Source: Chryseobacterium sp. MA9
Lineage (GTDB): Bacteria > Bacteroidota > Bacteroidia > Flavobacteriales > Weeksellaceae
DNA length: 64,000 nucleotides
NCBI RefSeq assembly: GCF_024399315.1
Contig: NZ_CP075170.1
Location: forward strand, 496,001-560,000
Direction: 5' to 3'
Shown: piece after piece, positions 1 to 7,453 of the stretch
Layout of the letters: every line of letters starts with the position of its first letter
Position numbering within the stretch: position 1 is the first letter of the stretch
Position numbers and translations under genes: made by a program
The notes under the pieces: model-generated
The model's database searches: none
What the model saw: only the letters and a program-made list of their open reading frames with translations
What the model was told of the DNA's origin: nothing

Positions 1-253
1 CAGCAACCTTTTTGATGATAAATCCATTAAGTTCCAATTCTTTAAGCTCACTGGAAAGAACCCTTGCTGAAATTCCAGTAACCTGCCTTTGAATCTCTGT
101 AAACCTCTTGTTTCCTCTTGCCATTGAGATAATAATCATCAATTTCCACTTACCGCCAATTGCATACATTGCATCAGAAACAGCCATTAAAATGGTATGA
201 CATTCTTCTGTAAATGCTTTGCTATCTATTTGATTTTCTTCTTTTTCTGCCAT
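1..253 (-). CDS. HxlR-family winged-helix transcriptional regulator (3' end outside window)
   Basis: The reading frame starts at ATG 253 on the minus strand and runs off the left edge without a stop, giving 84 codons. The translation contains DAMYAIGGKWKLMIIISMA, then RGNKRFTEIQRQVTGISARV and LSSELKELELNGFI, which is the typical HxlR/MarR-like winged helix. HxlR proteins are small dimeric DNA-binding regulators, often redox- or aldehyde-responsive, and usually control a divergent neighbour. Here the divergent gene is the SnoaL-like protein starting at 373, with a dyad in between. The C-terminal wing and the effector region are outside the window, so the signal cannot be guessed. The family assignment is secure; the target is inference. 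Confidence 0.9.
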   Translation of the reverse strand, partial: MAEKEENQIDSKAFTEECHTILMAVSDAMYAIGGKWKLMIIISMARGNKRFTEIQRQVTGISARVLSSELKELELNGFIIKKVA

Positions 254-267
254 AACTAAGGTGTTTG

Positions 268-296
268 TTAGTCGATAACCTTTAGGTAACAACTAA
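268..296. promoter_or_regulatory. Imperfect dyad between divergent HxlR and SnoaL genes, candidate operator
   Basis: TTAGT at 268-272 and ACTAA at 292-296 are opposed, with inner near-matches TAACC and AGGTAA around the centre near 282. The dyad lies 15 bases upstream of the HxlR start codon, where an autoregulatory operator would be expected. It is imperfect and no binding data exist. Confidence 0.35.
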
Positions 297-372
297 TAAA
301 ATGTAAGCAAATATACTATCGTTTTGTCCTGTTAAATAAATAGAAATTTTTAAAACATTCAAATTTAGAATT

Positions 373-813
373 ATGTCAACAGAAAATTTAAAAATCAAAG
401 AAGAACTAAGAAATCTTATTGATGCTTATGCAACACTTGGTGATGAAAAGAAAATTGCAGAGCAAATGCATCTTTTCACTGAAAACGTTTCCTACAAAGC
501 CTATATGGGTAATTTTTTAGCAGCAGACATATCAGGAAGAGAAGCTATTGAAAAAGAATTTAATATGCATGCGGCACTAGTCAAAACCTATTTTACCCTT
601 AACGGGCAGCATATCGTAGAAATTGATGGTGGGAAAGCACATGGAATTTCATTTTCACAGATAAAAATGATCCGTGAGAAAGATGGAAAGGATAGCATTT
701 CCGATTATAGTGTAAAATATAAAGATAACTATGTTCTGCAGGATGATAAGTGGTTGATTAGTGAAAGAACCGGTTATTTTATCATTGTGGAAGAAAGGGC
801 TTTCGGATCATAA
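373..813 (+). CDS. SnoaL-like / NTF2-like fold protein
   Basis: This 146-residue cytoplasmic protein has no signal peptide or membrane segment. The order of an N-terminal helix (LRNLIDAYATLGDEKKIAEQ), an LFTENVSYKAY segment, a mid-protein GREAIEKEF helix and C-terminal strands ending in DDKWLISERTGYF is that of the SnoaL-like/NTF2 cone fold. Such proteins are either small-molecule isomerases and hydroxylases or simple ligand binders, and sequence alone does not tell which. It is transcribed divergently from the HxlR regulator at 1-253, which makes it the likely target of that regulator. The exact substrate is unknown. Confidence 0.8.
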   Translation: MSTENLKIKEELRNLIDAYATLGDEKKIAEQMHLFTENVSYKAYMGNFLAADISGREAIEKEFNMHAALVKTYFTLNGQHIVEIDGGKAHGISFSQIKMIREKDGKDSISDYSVKYKDNYVLQDDKWLISERTGYFIIVEERAFGS

Positions 814-879
814 TAGTTTTTTAGTTGTTAAGTTATCCTAGCTATTGAATTAATTTGAGCTTTTCAGTAAAGTAAATTG

Positions 880-912
880 AGCCTCGCAGAAAGATCTCTG
901 TGAGGCTTTAGT
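880..912 (+). terminator. Rho-independent terminator after the SnoaL gene
   Basis: AGCCTCGCAGA (880-890) pairs with TCTGTGAGGCT (897-907), with one G-T wobble, and is followed by a short T-rich stretch. It separates the SnoaL gene from the acetyltransferase promoter. Confidence 0.75.
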
Positions 913-914
913 TT

Positions 915-922
915 TACCTTTG
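915..922 (+). promoter_or_regulatory. Flavobacterial -7 element TACCTTTG for the acetyltransferase
   Basis: TACCTTTG matches the Bacteroidetes TAnnTTTG consensus and lies 17 bases before ATG 939. This implies a very short leader. No clear -33 TTG was assigned. Confidence 0.5.
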
Positions 923-938
923 TATAAAGATTAAAAGG

Positions 939-1511
939 ATGTTAAAACAAAGTAAATCAACACAAGATATATTTGCAAGATTATTAAAAGGTGAGACTAT
1001 TTTGCCTGATGATCCGCAAATCACTAGGTTAAGAGAGGAATCGTATAAAACCAAGAGGATCCTTATCCGAATGAATAATTCAGATGATCCTGATGAGATC
1101 ACATTATTGCTTGACCAAATAGTCGGCGATAAACTAGATAAGGTGGCAGTCTTTACTCCAATCTACATTAATTATGGAAAGAACATAAAAATTGGAAAGA
1201 ATGTATTTATCAATTTTGGCTGCACTTTTCTTGCACTGGGAGGTATTACCATTGAAGATGATGTTCAAATCGGTCCAAAAGTAAGCTTGCTTACTGAAAA
1301 CCATCCATTGAAGCCTGAGCAAAGAAAAGGGTTGATCGGTAAATCAATTCATATCAAGAGAAATGCATGGATAGGCGGAGGTGCCACTATTTTACCAGGA
1401 GTTATCATTGGCGAAAATTCAATAGTTGCAGCATGTGCTGTTGTATCAAAAGACGTTCCTGATAATACCATAGTGGGTGGTATTCCGGCAAAAATTATTA
1501 AAGCGATCTGA
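939..1511 (+). CDS. Sugar/maltose O-acetyltransferase-type hexapeptide acyltransferase
   Basis: The 190-residue protein is a left-handed parallel beta-helix acyltransferase of the Maa/NodL/LacA type. It has an N-terminal helical part (LLKGETILPDDPQITRLREE) followed by hexapeptide turns such as INYGKNIKIGKNVFINFGC, IEDDVQIGPKVSLL and the C-terminal WIGGGATILPGVIIGENS. The active-site histidine sits in TENHP, as in maltose and galactoside acetyltransferases. The protein ends in VGGIPAKIIK, the usual C-terminal signature. It would transfer acetyl from acetyl-CoA to a sugar hydroxyl in the cytoplasm. The acceptor cannot be read from the sequence. AAAAGG just upstream of the ATG may help initiation. 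Confidence 0.9.
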   Translation: MLKQSKSTQDIFARLLKGETILPDDPQITRLREESYKTKRILIRMNNSDDPDEITLLLDQIVGDKLDKVAVFTPIYINYGKNIKIGKNVFINFGCTFLALGGITIEDDVQIGPKVSLLTENHPLKPEQRKGLIGKSIHIKRNAWIGGGATILPGVIIGENSIVAACAVVSKDVPDNTIVGGIPAKIIKAI

Positions 1512-1620
1512 TCGAAATATGAAGTTAGAAATTGATCATCTGTATACGTCCAATAAATTACATTACAAGTATTCTTATCAAATAAATGCCTTTTAAAAAT
1601 ATTAATCAAACCGTTCAATA

Positions 1621-2667
1621 ATGAAAAAGATACACATATTATCCATGATTGTCCTGCTTTTATTTTCTCAAGCCTACGGACAGAACAAATTAAATTCAGG
1701 TATTATGGAAAACTCCAAAGAACATTATACATTTAAACTAAGTGAAAAAGTGATCCGCCAAAAAGTAACATTTAAAAACAGGTATGGTATTACTTTGTCG
1801 GCAGACTTATATAGTCCCCCAAATATTGGAAACGAAAAGCTTGCGGCAATTGCTATTAGCGGTCCATTTGGTGCAGTAAAAGAACAATCATCTGGATTAT
1901 ATGCTAATCAAATGGCAGAAAGAGGTTTTATAGCCATTGCATTTGATCCATCGTTTACGGGTGAAAGTGGTGGAGAATTTAGAGATATAGCATCATCTGA
2001 TATTAACACTGAAGATTTCAGTGCCGCGGTAGATTTTCTGGGACTTCAAAAAAATGTTGATAGAAACAAGATCGGAATAATTGGGATTTGTGGTTTTGGT
2101 GGTTTTGCGCTAAATGCTACAGCTGTCGATAAACGTGTAAAAGCTGTTGCTACAACTAGCATGTATGATATCCCGAGAGTTTCATCAAAAGGTTATTATG
2201 ACAAAGTCACTTTGGAAGAACGTAACAAGATTTTAGAGCATATGAGCCAGCAACGTTGGAAAGATGCTGAAGCCGGAACACCTGCTCCCGGACCTCGTTC
2301 GAATACAGAAAAACTAAAAGGTGATGAATCTCAGTTTGTAAAAGAATATTTCGATTATTACCGCACTCCGAGAGGTTTTCATGAACGTTCAATCAATTCT
2401 AATGGAGCATGGAAAGCGACCAGCGGATTTTCTCTAATGAACATGCCTATTCTTACTTACATTAAAGAAATATCTCCAAGACCTACATTGATTATTGCAG
2501 GAGAAAAAGCACATTCAAGGTATTTCAGTGAAGATATTTACAAGATGGCAGCAGAACCAAAAGAGCTTATGATTATTTCCAACGCTGTCCATGTGGATTT
2601 ATATGATAAGATTAATATCATTCCTTTTAATAAGTTGGAATCATTTTTTAAAGAGCATTTAAAATAA
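1621..2667 (+). CDS. Secreted alpha/beta hydrolase, YcjY/dienelactone-hydrolase-like, Cys at nucleophile elbow
   Basis: Residues 1-21 form a Sec signal peptide ending in SQAYGQ, so the enzyme is probably periplasmic. The rest is an alpha/beta hydrolase of about 325 residues: the oxyanion-loop region is near AISGPFGAVKEQ (79-89), and the nucleophile elbow GIIGICGFGG (152-161) carries Cys157 where most relatives have Ser. The acid is probably in the IIAGEKAHSRY segment and the catalytic His in NAVHVDLYD near the end. Dienelactone hydrolases also use Cys, so this is not necessarily an inactivating change. It lies 4 bases upstream of the cyclophilin-like lipoprotein, suggesting cotranscription. 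The substrate is unknown. Confidence 0.85.
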   Translation: MKKIHILSMIVLLLFSQAYGQNKLNSGIMENSKEHYTFKLSEKVIRQKVTFKNRYGITLSADLYSPPNIGNEKLAAIAISGPFGAVKEQSSGLYANQMAERGFIAIAFDPSFTGESGGEFRDIASSDINTEDFSAAVDFLGLQKNVDRNKIGIIGICGFGGFALNATAVDKRVKAVATTSMYDIPRVSSKGYYDKVTLEERNKILEHMSQQRWKDAEAGTPAPGPRSNTEKLKGDESQFVKEYFDYYRTPRGFHERSINSNGAWKATSGFSLMNMPILTYIKEISPRPTLIIAGEKAHSRYFSEDIYKMAAEPKELMIISNAVHVDLYDKINIIPFNKLESFFKEHLK

Positions 2668-2671
2668 ATGA

Positions 2672-3142
2672 ATGATTATGAAATATTCTTTTTTGATACT
2701 TTTTGCATTATTATCAATGATAGTATGCAGTGCTTCATCTTGTGAAAAGAATGATGAAAATAGTAATTCAGAAAATACAATTCCTATGGTAAATGGTAAA
2801 GTTAAAATAAAGGTGGGATCACAGACTTTTACGGCAACCCTTCTTGAAAATAGTTCAGTAAAAGCTTTTAAAGAAATGCTTCCTTTGACTATCAATATGA
2901 GTGAGCTGAACAACAATGAGAAATATTATGATTTGCCAAATAGCCTACCAACCAATTCCTCCAATCCGGGAACAATTAAAAACGGAGATCTCATGTTGTA
3001 TGGTTCTAAGACATTGGTACTGTTTTACAAAACCATTTCAACATCTTATAGTTATACCAAATTAGGTTCGATAGATGACCCAGCAGGGCTTGTTACTGCA
3101 CTTGAAACAGCTAATGTAACCGTTACTTTTGAAATGGAATAA
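2672..3142 (+). CDS. Cyclophilin-like fold lipoprotein
   Basis: A lipoprotein signal peptide (hydrophobic residues 5-20, then SASSC) predicts lipidation at Cys24, followed by an acidic/Asn linker. The mature part reads KVKIKVGSQTFTATLLEN, then VKAFKEMLPLTINMSEL and a GTIKNGDLMLYGSKTLVLFYK segment. This is the small cyclophilin-like barrel (TM1367-like family) found in many bacteria. These proteins lack the isomerase residues of true cyclophilins and their role is unknown. It starts 4 bases after the hydrolase stop and is followed by a terminator, so the two probably form one unit acting in the periplasm. Confidence 0.8.
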   Translation: MIMKYSFLILFALLSMIVCSASSCEKNDENSNSENTIPMVNGKVKIKVGSQTFTATLLENSSVKAFKEMLPLTINMSELNNNEKYYDLPNSLPTNSSNPGTIKNGDLMLYGSKTLVLFYKTISTSYSYTKLGSIDDPAGLVTALETANVTVTFEME

Positions 3143-3205
3143 GAATTGAGAAAAATTAGATTGTAATCCATTCAAATTACTAAACTCAACAATCATGAAA
3201 TAAAC

Positions 3206-3232
3206 AAAGCCTGTTAATTTACAGGCTTTTAT
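3206..3232 (+). terminator. Rho-independent terminator
   Basis: AAAGCCTGT (206-214 of this kilobase) pairs with ACAGGCTTT (3221-3229) around a six-base loop, followed by T-rich DNA. It closes the hydrolase/lipoprotein unit. Confidence 0.8.
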
Positions 3233-3240
3233 GTATATTA

Positions 3241-3973
3241 TTATATTTTGCTTTTTGCAAAAGCATAACGTTTAATTACTTTGAACCTCATTTTATACCG
3301 ATATCATAGTAAGACCTTCATTGCTCTTCCAATATTCATTTAAAGCAAGCTGTTGATCAAAATGGTGAATTAGTTATGACTGTGTGTATGTGGGATCGTG
3401 ATAAAGAACAAGCTTACCATTTATATGTCATAACTACAAATGTTCCTTTTCTAATCCCTTTACTACTTCACTACAGTAAAATACGCAAGAAATTTTGCTG
3501 TTGCCAATTCCGGCTCCAAGTCTCAAAAATGAACTTGATTATTTCTTTTGTTTGAAAATATCCGAATGGGTAGTAATACCGAAATCCTTTAAGAACCTTA
3601 AACTTATAAAAAATCTATTGATCTATCGAAATCTATCGATATGGTATGCTTTGCCTGATTGCGAAAAATCAACAATTTTGCAAAAAATTATTATTGAAAT
3701 AGCTCGGACTGATGTTTACATCAATGAAAAAAAGATTCTAAAAACACATTTGCCTAATCCCTCATACACAATATTTTTATTGATAGGCTCTACATTATTA
3801 AACCTACATGTATGATTCATGTAATAAATGTACATTTTGTTGAAGATATTATTTTCATTTTGAAATCCAGTTTATAAATTATTAAAATGATTTATGAAAG
3901 GCTGTTTAATCTGATCATTTAGTTGTGAGCAAGGATTAACAACCTTTATTATCTCAAATTTTTAAATGAGAAT
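3241..3973. other. 733-bp AT-rich gap with no supported gene
   Basis: An open frame of 106 codons (3495-3815) exists, but its composition (Ile/Lys/Leu-rich, no recognisable motif, no promoter or domain) looks accidental. A shorter frame around 3350-3480 is also unconvincing. The last 130 bases presumably carry the promoter of the C1q-like gene cluster, but no strong TAnnTTTG was fixed. Confidence 0.6.
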
Positions 3974-4870
3974 ATGAGAAAAAAAATACATAAAACACTG
4001 ATGTTGCCTTGTTGCCTCCTGATCAATATATTGAATGGTCAAGTAGGAATAGGAACAAATAATCCACAAGGGATTTTACATGTAGATGGAGCTAAGGATA
4101 ATTCTGCTTCAGGAACACCAACAACAATACAAGTTTCTAATGATGTTATTGTAAATAAAACAACAGGATTTATTGGTGCAGGAGTTCTTAATCCTCAGGT
4201 TCAGTTAGATATCAGATCAGCAGGAAGTGAAAATGCTCTTGGTTTAGGTACTACAACGATGTCAGCTGTAACAGCAGGTGCGGGTGCTACACGATATGAT
4301 GTAAACAGTACACCGGTAGGAGCAAAAATTGAAGTGTCTGATGGCGCTGTATGGCACAAAGCTTATATTGCCCCTCAAAAGGCTGTAATCGTTGTCCGTA
4401 AAATTATAAGTCAATCTATACCATCTGCTTCTGCAACAACCATTGTTAATTGGAACGAGGTACGTGATATGAGCAATAGCTTTGATCCAAGCTCTGGTGA
4501 GTTTACCGCTCCCCGAAATGGAACGTATACTTTTTTATTAACATTCAATTTTAACGGAGCTGTTATTAGTGATGGTTCCAGAGTTGAGTCACAATTTTAT
4601 AATCCCACAACAAGTACTGTTCTTGCCAGTGTATATAAAACCTTCGGCCAATCTATGACAGGTACATCTGATGACGCAAATTCTACACGTTCAACACAGG
4701 CTGGAGGATCAAGTACTGTTACCCTTACTCTTACTGCAGGAACTAAAGTAAGTGTCAGATTATATCAAAATCTAACTTCAGGTGCTATTCCGCTTAGAGT
4801 TACAAGTGATTCTTCGAATCCTGCAAATCCAGATGATGGATTTAACAATTTAACCATAATAGAACATTAA
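3974..4870 (+). CDS. Secreted protein with 'GIGTNNP' N-terminal repeat and C1q-like C-terminal domain (copy 1)
   Basis: A signal peptide of about 22 residues ends at NGQ. It is followed by VGIGTNNPQGILHVDGAK and a second GAGVLNPQVQLDIRSAG turn, a pattern frequent in flavobacterial surface and tail-fibre-like proteins. After a spacer with EVSDGAVWHKAY, the last 140 residues resemble a C1q/TNF-like jelly roll: FDPSSGEFTAPRNGTYTFLL is the hallmark strand pair, and the chain ends in a short hydrophobic strand (NNLTIIEH). C1q-like domains trimerise and bind ligands, so a surface adhesin or ligand-binding role is inferred. It is the first of three tandem paralogues with gaps of about 10 bases. Confidence 0.75.
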   Translation: MRKKIHKTLMLPCCLLINILNGQVGIGTNNPQGILHVDGAKDNSASGTPTTIQVSNDVIVNKTTGFIGAGVLNPQVQLDIRSAGSENALGLGTTTMSAVTAGAGATRYDVNSTPVGAKIEVSDGAVWHKAYIAPQKAVIVVRKIISQSIPSASATTIVNWNEVRDMSNSFDPSSGEFTAPRNGTYTFLLTFNFNGAVISDGSRVESQFYNPTTSTVLASVYKTFGQSMTGTSDDANSTRSTQAGGSSTVTLTLTAGTKVSVRLYQNLTSGAIPLRVTSDSSNPANPDDGFNNLTIIEH

Positions 4871-4880
4871 GATATAGATT

Positions 4881-5729
4881 ATGAAAAAGAAGATCAGTAT
4901 CACTTATAAACTATTTGCTTGTATTTTATTTTTTTCTGCAACTAAAACAGTAGCACAAATAGGTTTTTTCACTCCTACGCCTGCACAACCTTTACATTTA
5001 GATGCGGGAAAAGATAACGGCTCTGCACCTGATGCAGCAAAAATATCTAATGATGTTGTTATTACATCAGGTGGTCAGGTTGGCATTGGGCTTTTAAATC
5101 CGGTTACTAAAGTTGATCTGAGGTCTTCGTCTGACCAGGGAATTATTGGCTTAGGTAATAATACACAGAGCCCTTCTGCAGCAGGAGGAGGAGCAATACG
5201 TTATAATAACAGTGGATTTTTAGAATATTCTGACGGTGAACAATGGATCGCATTGCCACTTACCGCTCCAACCAAAGCACTGGTAAATGCCAGTAAAGGC
5301 TCTGCACAAAGTATTCCAAGTGCAGCTTCGACGGTTATTACAGATTGGACAGAAACAGTTGATTTAGGTGCTGGTGCTAGTGGAGATTTTGATCCTTCCA
5401 CAGGAATTTTTAAAGCCCCTCGTGATGGTTTTTATCTGGTTTCTTTCAATATTACCCTGGCTAATGGAAATATCCCTAAAAATACATTTATAGAAACTGC
5501 AATAGAAAGCAATCAAAGTACAGATAATATTCCTGTATTTAAAACTATAAATTCTTATCCTGCTTTTCAGGCTGGTACAGTAAGTAATTATATAAGTGGT
5601 AATTGCAATGCTATTTTCAACCTTAAAAAAGATGATACCATAAAATTTAGTATCAGGCATAATATAGGCAGTGCCCGAAATACTTTGAATGACAGTAAAT
5701 TAAATAATTTAAGTATTAGTGAATTGTAA
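4881..5729 (+). CDS. Secreted C1q-like domain protein (copy 2)
   Basis: Same architecture as its upstream neighbour: signal peptide ending near TKTVAQ, an IGFFTPTPAQPLHLDAGKD segment in place of the usual GIGT, a GIGLLNPVTKVDLRSS turn, the conserved LEYSDGEQWIALPL bridge, then a C1q-like region with FDPSTGIFKAPRDGFYLVSF and a terminal LNNLSISEL strand. The N-terminal repeat is degenerate (GFFTPTP). The gap from copy 1 is 10 bases and copy 3 begins 10 bases after the stop, so the three are almost certainly one transcript. The divergence between copies suggests heteromeric assembly or separate ligands, which is inference. Confidence 0.75.
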   Translation: MKKKISITYKLFACILFFSATKTVAQIGFFTPTPAQPLHLDAGKDNGSAPDAAKISNDVVITSGGQVGIGLLNPVTKVDLRSSSDQGIIGLGNNTQSPSAAGGGAIRYNNSGFLEYSDGEQWIALPLTAPTKALVNASKGSAQSIPSAASTVITDWTETVDLGAGASGDFDPSTGIFKAPRDGFYLVSFNITLANGNIPKNTFIETAIESNQSTDNIPVFKTINSYPAFQAGTVSNYISGNCNAIFNLKKDDTIKFSIRHNIGSARNTLNDSKLNNLSISEL

Positions 5730-5739
5730 ATACATAATA

Positions 5740-6648
5740 ATGGGACGAAAAAATAAAATAAAAAAATTGATCAGTGCTGTTATTGTTTTGTCACTGAAAG
5801 TAACATATATAAACGCTCAAATAGGAATAGGAGTACCAAATCCGTCAAATCCTCTTGAAGTTAAAACGGATGTCGGTAATATTATAATTAATAGTTCCGG
5901 AAGAGCAGGTACTATGGTTGCCAATCCCAAGGTAGCTCTGGATCTGCGGGGTGGAACAAATAGTTCTGTGGCTATTGGAAATACTGCAAAAACAGCTACC
6001 CAAGCTGGTGCAGGTGCATTACGTTATGTTGCAAGTCCTGCCATTGGTGTAAAAGGATATTTAGAATTTTCCGACGGTTCAAATTGGGTCAGTTTTTTTC
6101 CTAAAGGAAAGCCCCGCATTATAGTAATGGCAAGTAAAACTACTCAGGATACCTATGTATTTGAAAGTGCTGCCCCTTCAGAAATAGGAACCAAATCCGG
6201 CGTAGTTCAAAGGAGATCTTCTTATTTAACTAACTGGACTGAAAAATTAGACTCTGATTCAGGGGTTCCAACCTCAAATTTTGACCCGGCTACAGGCGAA
6301 TTTACAGCACCACGTGATGGAGTTTATTTTGCAACTTTTACCTTTGCATTACAATCCAGCCAGGTAAATACCGGTGCCAATAATCAAACTGAAGCAATTT
6401 GGGAAGTTAGAAATTCTGCAGGCACCATTACACAAAGAATAAAGACAAATAATGGATATGCTTCTGATACCGGAGCAAGTCCCAATGCAGTACCGGTAGG
6501 TTCAGCCTGTACAGTAAGTGTCTATCTGAATAAAGGCAGCAAATTAAGACCTTTTACCTGGATTACAGTAGCATTTGATGGTACAGTCAGCCAGTTTGAT
6601 GTCTCAGGAAGCGGAGCTTACAATGCGCTTACGATAGTTGAACAGTAA
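5740..6648 (+). CDS. Secreted C1q-like domain protein (copy 3)
   Basis: The ATG at 5740 was chosen over an in-frame GTG at 5719 that overlaps copy 2, because it directly precedes the signal peptide (MGRKNKIKK, then a hydrophobic stretch ending INAQ). The chain continues with IGIGVPNPSNPLEVKTD, a VANPKVALDLRGG turn, LEFSDGSNWVSFFP, and a C1q-like end with FDPATGEFTAPRDGVYFATF. It carries a longer insert before the C1q part (YVFESAAPSEIGTKSGVVQR) than copies 1 and 2. A terminator follows at 6690. Function unknown; surface location and trimeric folding are inferred from the C1q-like signature. Confidence 0.75.
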   Translation: MGRKNKIKKLISAVIVLSLKVTYINAQIGIGVPNPSNPLEVKTDVGNIIINSSGRAGTMVANPKVALDLRGGTNSSVAIGNTAKTATQAGAGALRYVASPAIGVKGYLEFSDGSNWVSFFPKGKPRIIVMASKTTQDTYVFESAAPSEIGTKSGVVQRRSSYLTNWTEKLDSDSGVPTSNFDPATGEFTAPRDGVYFATFTFALQSSQVNTGANNQTEAIWEVRNSAGTITQRIKTNNGYASDTGASPNAVPVGSACTVSVYLNKGSKLRPFTWITVAFDGTVSQFDVSGSGAYNALTIVEQ

Positions 6649-6689
6649 AGATATTTCAATAGGTTTGAACAATCTAATTATATTTTTTT

Positions 6690-6721
6690 AAGTCTCCCAA
6701 TCTAATGGTGGAGACTTTTTT
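6690..6721 (+). terminator. Terminator of the C1q-like cluster
   Basis: AAGTCTCC (6690-6697) pairs with GGAGACTT (6710-6717), followed by a T run. It lies 42 bases after the last stop codon of the cluster. Confidence 0.8.
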
Positions 6722-6798
6722 GAATGCAAAATAAATTTGCAGTAAACTACGGTCAATATGATTTTGCCCTTTTTAAAAGAGAAATGTAAAAGGAAGTT

Positions 6799-6842
6799 AA
6801 AATAGAAACCTGTAATTCATACGAATTACAGGTTTCTATTTT
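6799..6842. terminator. Perfect 20-bp hairpin, bidirectional terminator
   Basis: Arms at 6799-6818 and 6823-6842 are perfectly complementary with a 4-base loop (ATAC), and the stem begins with AAAA and ends with TTTT. It lies between the plus-strand C1q cluster and the minus-strand bacteriocin-like genes and would terminate transcripts from either side. Confidence 0.8.
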
Positions 6843-6857
6843 GGAGAATACAATGTT

Positions 6858-7004
6858 TTAACTTAATATCTCACATGGTGCTATGCAAATCACCCAGGGA
6901 CATCTCTTTATTCCCGGAGGAGGGCAGCATGCTTCGGAACAGCTCACTGCTCCGCCATTAATACTCTTCAGCTGATCTCTTGAAATTTTTTTAGAATTTT
7001 TCAT
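6858..7004 (-). CDS. Bacteriocin-like GG-leader peptide, Cys-rich core (48 aa)
   Basis: Start ATG at 7004, stop TAA at 6858-6860. The leader MKNSKKISRDQLKSINGG is the short Bacteroidetes type ending in a double-glycine processing site. The core of 30 residues contains five cysteines in an SCSEACCPPPG...RCPW...CIAPC arrangement. Such leaders are recognised by C39-peptidase ABC exporters, none of which is in this window. In Chryseobacterium these peptides are numerous, often orphan, and annotated as bacteriocin-like proteins; activity is mostly untested. The sister gene at 7027-7170 lies 22 bases upstream in the same orientation. The gene is easily missed because of its size. Confidence 0.75.
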   Translation of the reverse strand: MKNSKKISRDQLKSINGGAVSCSEACCPPPGIKRCPWVICIAPCEILS

Positions 7005-7026
7005 AGCCAGATAATTAAATTAAAAC

Positions 7027-7170
7027 TTAAGGTTGGTTTCCACCGCCACATCCGTCGTACGGCATGCATTGCCACTTTCCGCCGATTAAACAAATCTGTC
7101 CGCCTCTGCAGTCAATACCACCCTTAATTGTTTTCAATTCCTGTCTTTCGATTTTTTTTAAATTTTTCAT
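7027..7170 (-). CDS. Bacteriocin-like GG-leader peptide, Gly/Cys core (47 aa)
   Basis: Start ATG at 7170, stop TAA at 7027-7029. The leader MKNLKKIERQELKTIKGG matches that of the downstream gene at 11 of 18 positions and again ends in GG. The core has four cysteines (DCRGGQICLIGG, then KWQCMPYDGCGGG), which could form two disulfides. The core is unrelated to that of the sister, as expected for a conserved leader with variable cargo. No maturase or transporter lies adjacent, so export would have to occur in trans. Peptide function is unknown. Confidence 0.75.
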   Translation of the reverse strand: MKNLKKIERQELKTIKGGIDCRGGQICLIGGKWQCMPYDGCGGGNQP

Positions 7171-7453
7171 AATAATTTAGGTTTAGTTCTATCCGAAATT
7201 AATAAATTTTTATCAACTGTTGTAGAATTATTGTGAAAATATTTATTTCCAATCTAATTCTTATTTGATATTTTACCTTAAACCTTCTGAAATTACGTGA
7301 AATTGAATGTGCTTAAAGGTGCAGAAATACCTTAATAAAAAGAATTTATAAGAACTGATTTCGTTTAGGCAAAATCTTGTCTTGTGGCAAGTTGAATTTC
7401 ATAATGACTTATTAATTTTGGTTAAAAGTTTAATTACCAAATCCGATAATATT

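Noticed and set aside
3495..3815. 106-codon frame on the plus strand
   Set aside because: Ile/Lys/Leu-rich with no motif, no signal peptide, no promoter and no similarity I can name; likely chance in AT-rich DNA.
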